DNA from: Streptomyces pseudovenezuelae
Lineage (GTDB): Bacteria > Actinomycetota > Actinomycetes > Streptomycetales > Streptomycetaceae
Direction of reading: 5' to 3'
Assembly (NCBI RefSeq): GCF_029892565.1
Contig: NZ_JARXVH010000006.1
Span: 372,001 to 436,000 of the forward strand
Length of the DNA stretch: 64,000 nucleotides
The stretch's first letter is position 1. Every line of letters starts with the position of its first letter. Of the stretch, positions 61,244 to 64,000 are shown one piece after another. Made by a program: the position numbers and the translations under genes. The notes below the pieces were generated by a model. The model worked only from the letters and a program-made list of their open reading frames with translations. It had not been told where the DNA came from and searched no databases.

Positions 61244-63433
61244 TCATGGAGCCTCCCCCTGCGTTCGACGCTTGCGGCCGAATTGCTGCGTCGTGGTGTT
61301 GTGTGTGTTCGCCGGTTCGTTGGCATGTGTTGCCGTGGACACGGGAGCAATTTTTAGGGGCGCATAATTAGCGCGTGCTGCCGAGCGGACGGCTGCGGCG
61401 TCAGTGACGACCGGAGGCGGTGGCAGCGTGCGCACCAACCCCCAGCCAGACGGTGCGCCGTTCGCGACGAGGTTGGCGTAGGCGTGGAACCGGGGGAGAG
61501 ACATGAAGTCCTGCGGCTCCAACTCTGGGGCCAGCTTGGACGCCAGCTCGCGGGCGTCATCCGCCTCGGTCGCGAACACGACTTTGCTTCTGGCGTTGAT
61601 GTCCACCGCTGTACGCAGCTCTGGCGGCAACTGACTGCGGAACTGAGCAGCCAGGAACCAGCCGACCGACAGACTGCGCGAGATCGCCAATGCATCGGCG
61701 AGCGAGGTTGGCAGATGCACGAACCGGGGTGCTTCATCGACATAGACGACCCCCGGTCGCAGGTGAGCGCCCGGCTCACCTGCCCGTTCCTGGACGGCCT
61801 GCCAGACCTCGGCAATAACCAGACTGCCGAGCAGACTTGCCACACCGGGGCCAATCAGGCCCTCGTTCAGGGGCACGAGTACGACCTTGTTATCCCGAAA
61901 GGCGTCCCGGAGCCGAAACCGACCCTCCCGCTGATCCAGCATCCGCACCACTGCCGGCCGGAGTAGGAATTGTCTGAGTTTGTTCATAGGGGCCGCCAGG
62001 ACGGCCGCTTGGGCGGCTGGCCCTTGTTCCTCCCACGCCGCCCAGAACTGTGCCAGCGCCAAGTCGCCTTGCACGCGCCCGACGTACGCTCGGCGGAAGG
62101 CCGAGTCGGTGAACAGCCGGGGTAAGTCCGTCAAGGTGGCGGGGGCGTTCGGAAGACTGCCGCGGGCCAGTGTGCGCAAGCCGGAGCTGAAGATGTCCGC
62201 TGTACGTGGGCCGTAGCCGTCCGCGAACACGCTGGCGAAGACGGCGAGGATGCCGTCGACAACGACGTCTGGGTCACGGCGGCCGACGTCGAGCGGGTTG
62301 AAGCCGACGGGGTGTTCGTCGGCGGCGTTCAGCTCGACAATGTCGTCCACCCGGTGAGGCGGCACGCGCGCCAAGATGTCATCAATGAGCTGTCGTTTGG
62401 GGTCGATCACAACCACGGGCCGGCCAGCAACGACGTCCGCGGTGATCAGGTGCAGTAGGACGTTCGTCTTACCCGACCCCGAGGGGCCATAGGCCACACC
62501 GTGGAACGTCTGGTCTTGTGGCGAGATGCCCAACTGGCGGTCGTCGCCGGGGCTTGCGCTGTGGGCGAAGACCCGTTCGCTCTGGTGGACGTGCGCGGCA
62601 GCCCGAATCGGTCTCGGATGGAGCGGCGGCAAGCCAGGAAAGTCGCCGTCGCCGAGCGGCCAGGCAAGCAGCCCCACCAGCTCGGGCACTGACAGACGAA
62701 GTAGCCATAGCCAAGGGCGCTGTCCGTGGTTCAGTCGGGCCGCCGAGTCTCGTACCAGCCGAATGCGTGTGCCCGGTCCCTGGGCCACCGTCAGGCCGGA
62801 CAGCAGGCCCATGAGTAGCGCATTACGTCGTTGCTCAGTACCGGCTGCTGCACCGACACGGATCGTGGCCATGAAGCCGGGCTGCTCGGCGCGTTTCCGC
62901 AGCCGCGCCCGCAGTTCTGTGCTTGCTGGCCTGGTGCCGATCAAGGCTTGCCGCATGAGGGGCAAGCTCGGGTCGGGTAGGTCTGTAGGTAGGACGCTCG
63001 GCAAAATGCGGGGTCCGAGCACGAGTTGTACGACGAGCGCCTCGTCCTCGACCAGTGGCACCGCCAGGGCCGAGAGCACGGCTCGGGCTACGTTCTCGGG
63101 GGCGTCCATGCTCAGCGGCAGGTACGAGGGGCGTATCCGCAAGCGTCCCGCTGACGCGACGGGCGGACGAACCGGTTGGTGTTCGGGCGTGCCGTCCAGG
63201 TGAGAACCCGGTACGAGGTGTCCCAGCAACCGCTTCAGCCGCGCTATGTCGACGGGGCGACCTCCAACCAGGTGGCGGGTATGACCGCCCTCGGCTCGGA
63301 CTTCCCATACCAGCCGTGCAACCTGACGATCGGCGGCCAGCCGGCCCACTAGGGCGAGCACCGCATCCACGTCGAGTGGGCGCACCAGATGCAGCTGGAC
63401 GAACTGCAAGTCGTGAGACAACGGCGTGGTCAT
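61244..63433 (-). CDS. VirD4/TraG-type conjugative ATPase
   Basis: This ~729-residue protein has an N-terminal half of about 280 residues without a clear motif. A P-loop ATPase follows: Walker A GPSGSGKTN at about 316-324, PVVVIDPKRQLIDDIL, GFNPLDVG, Walker B GVVYVDEAPRFVHLP and a late VDINARSKVVFAT. Such coupling or HerA-like proteins pump DNA into the conjugation channel. No membrane helix is seen at the N-terminus. The ATG at 63433 has AAGGGA upstream and overlaps the stop of the small gene before it (ATGA). Confidence 0.83.
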   Translation of the reverse strand: MTTPLSHDLQFVQLHLVRPLDVDAVLALVGRLAADRQVARLVWEVRAEGGHTRHLVGGRPVDIARLKRLLGHLVPGSHLDGTPEHQPVRPPVASAGRLRIRPSYLPLSMDAPENVARAVLSALAVPLVEDEALVVQLVLGPRILPSVLPTDLPDPSLPLMRQALIGTRPASTELRARLRKRAEQPGFMATIRVGAAAGTEQRRNALLMGLLSGLTVAQGPGTRIRLVRDSAARLNHGQRPWLWLLRLSVPELVGLLAWPLGDGDFPGLPPLHPRPIRAAAHVHQSERVFAHSASPGDDRQLGISPQDQTFHGVAYGPSGSGKTNVLLHLITADVVAGRPVVVIDPKRQLIDDILARVPPHRVDDIVELNAADEHPVGFNPLDVGRRDPDVVVDGILAVFASVFADGYGPRTADIFSSGLRTLARGSLPNAPATLTDLPRLFTDSAFRRAYVGRVQGDLALAQFWAAWEEQGPAAQAAVLAAPMNKLRQFLLRPAVVRMLDQREGRFRLRDAFRDNKVVLVPLNEGLIGPGVASLLGSLVIAEVWQAVQERAGEPGAHLRPGVVYVDEAPRFVHLPTSLADALAISRSLSVGWFLAAQFRSQLPPELRTAVDINARSKVVFATEADDARELASKLAPELEPQDFMSLPRFHAYANLVANGAPSGWGLVRTLPPPPVVTDAAAVRSAARANYAPLKIAPVSTATHANEPANTHNTTTQQFGRKRRTQGEAP

Positions 63434-63603
63434 ACGCTGTCCCTTGCTTCGGATGCCTCGTCCTCTGCCTGGTGCTGCCGCTCGGCAAGCACCACCGCCA
63501 ACAGGGCCTTGCTGAGTTTGCGGATGTCCGGCGATTCTCGCCGAACGCCCTCTACGATGAAGCGGCGTTCGGGCCGCTTGCTGCGTGCTTTTCGTGAAGC
63601 CAT
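63430..63603 (-). CDS. 57-residue basic/acidic protein of the element
   Basis: This frame starts at ATG 63603 with a strong GAGGAGG site six bases before and stops overlapping the ATPase ATG by four bases. The N-terminal half is basic (MASRKARSKRPERRF), the middle is helical (LSKALLAVVLAERQHQ) and the end acidic. The gene placement implies translational coupling to the ATPase. The function is unknown. Confidence 0.7.
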   Translation of the reverse strand: MASRKARSKRPERRFIVEGVRRESPDIRKLSKALLAVVLAERQHQAEDEASEARDSV

Positions 63604-63618
63604 AGACCACCTCCTCTC

Positions 63619-64000
63619 TTATCTGTTTCGTTGGTGGTGCTCGTCGCTGGGCACCCAGTAGCCGGGGATGCTGATATCGGCGTCAGTCTGGTTGCCCCAC
63701 ACGAACCAGTCGTGAGTGCTTGGCGGTCGTCTGCGGGCAAACAGTTCCAGGTACGGGCCGTCGGATATTCGCTCGATGATGGCGTACTGCTCATCGGGCT
63801 TGCGAGAGTGTTCCTGTACCGGCGCGTTGATCCACGTTGGCTGCGACTTGAACCGCACCGGAGCTTTGCCCCGTGTACAGAACAGCAGGTGTTCCGTGCT
63901 GTTGCGGAGATAAGCCCCCAGGCCGAGGCGGAACTTGACCCAGGTAAGGAGCGACCGTGGGGTGAAGCCCCAGGCTTCGGCGACGTCGTACCCGTCGCGC
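63619..64000 (-). CDS. MT-A70-family adenine methyltransferase, C-terminal part
   Basis: The frame is open to the window edge, so only about 127 C-terminal residues are visible. They read AWGFTPRSLLTWVKFRLGLG, YLRNSTEHLLFCTRG, HSRKPDEQYAIIERISDGPYLELFARR and then WFVWGNQ, the conserved end of MT-A70-type N6-adenine methyltransferases. The catalytic DPPW motif would lie outside the window. It is the next gene upstream of the small protein and probably belongs to the element, where such enzymes modify DNA against host restriction or serve regulation. Confidence 0.82.
   Translation of the reverse strand, partial: RDGYDVAEAWGFTPRSLLTWVKFRLGLGAYLRNSTEHLLFCTRGKAPVRFKSQPTWINAPVQEHSRKPDEQYAIIERISDGPYLELFARRRPPSTHDWFVWGNQTDADISIPGYWVPSDEHHQRNR

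Larger units (their letters stand above)
58274..64000. mobile_element. integrative (conjugative/mobilizable) element, left part
   Basis: From the tRNA-Val(CAC) gene to the window end all genes are on the minus strand and belong to element functions: serine recombinase, replication-relaxation-like protein, VirD4/TraG-like ATPase, a small overlapping gene and an MT-A70 methyltransferase. Codon use is less GC-biased than in the host and short A/T-rich gaps appear (for example 60040-60110 and 60960-61030). The other end is outside the window, so size and further cargo are unknown. Confidence 0.85.

Overview
The window is a piece of a Streptomyces-type chromosome. GC content and third-position GC bias are very high, GTG starts and 4-base ATGA/GTGA overlaps are common, and several genes look leaderless. 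It carries genus-typical genes: ssgB (sporulation-specific cell division), an arginine cluster with ARG boxes, a Ser/Thr kinase with a disordered tail, and very large cobalamin fusion proteins. Gene content and order look like conserved core chromosome up to about 58.2 kb. From a tRNA-Val gene onward the window enters an integrated mobile element with a different sequence style.

Layout. 1-3.2 kb: end of a YfhO-like membrane protein, a family 2 glycosyltransferase and a GtrA-like flippase (cell-surface glycosylation). 3.2-8.1 kb: the overlapping argC-argJ-argB-argD-argR operon behind an ARG box. 8.1-11.1 kb, minus strand: a flavin electron-transfer module (ferric-reductase-like NAD(P)H oxidoreductase, tandem FMN-binding protein, ApbE flavin transferase). 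11.2-13.5 kb: an L,D-transpeptidase, a frameshifted pyridoxamine-phosphate-oxidase-like gene and a secreted protein made of two near-identical repeats. 13.7-16.5 kb: argG (ARG box) and argH. 16.6-24.7 kb: aldo/keto reductase, TetR regulator plus DHA2 drug exporter with a nested palindromic operator, PlsC acyltransferase, glpQ with a PHO-box-like repeat, a sigma factor, a GNAT enzyme, two small membrane proteins and a HAD phosphatase. 24.7-27.8 kb: metNIQ methionine importer preceded by a Cys/Met-rich leader peptide. 27.8-35.5 kb: GNAT, then cobL, a BluB-CobT fusion and a CysG-like cobA. 35.6-41.5 kb: SpoU-type RNA methyltransferase, NUDIX hydrolase, Ser/Thr kinase, small proteins, an APH-fold kinase, a zinc-ribbon protein and an array of five tRNAs (3 Val-GAC, Cys, Gly). 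41.6-48 kb: PabB-like and PabC-like folate-branch enzymes, GNAT, DsbA-like protein, small membrane proteins, a CGNR zinc-finger regulator, ssgB, a PGPGW membrane protein and tRNA-Val(CAC). 48.4-55 kb: an ABC sugar importer, a YesL-like membrane protein and an exo-rhamnogalacturonan-lyase-like enzyme, which together suggest pectin (rhamnogalacturonan) use. 55-58.2 kb: a giant membrane protein, an SRPBCC protein and a second tRNA-Val(CAC).

58.2 kb to the window end: an integrative, probably conjugative or mobilizable, element entered at the 3' side of the second tRNA-Val(CAC). It shows a large serine recombinase whose reading frame ends inside the tRNA anticodon loop, a replication-relaxation-like protein, a VirD4/TraG-type ATPase, a 57-residue gene overlapping the ATPase start, and the C-terminus of an MT-A70 adenine methyltransferase cut by the window edge. 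The far end of the element is not visible.

The strongest leads for follow-up are the serine-recombinase element fused to a tRNA gene, the Cys/Met leader peptide before metNIQ, the BluB-CobT fusion with a disordered N-terminus of about 700 residues, and the nested TetR operator. All identifications come from reading motifs and context; no database search was run.
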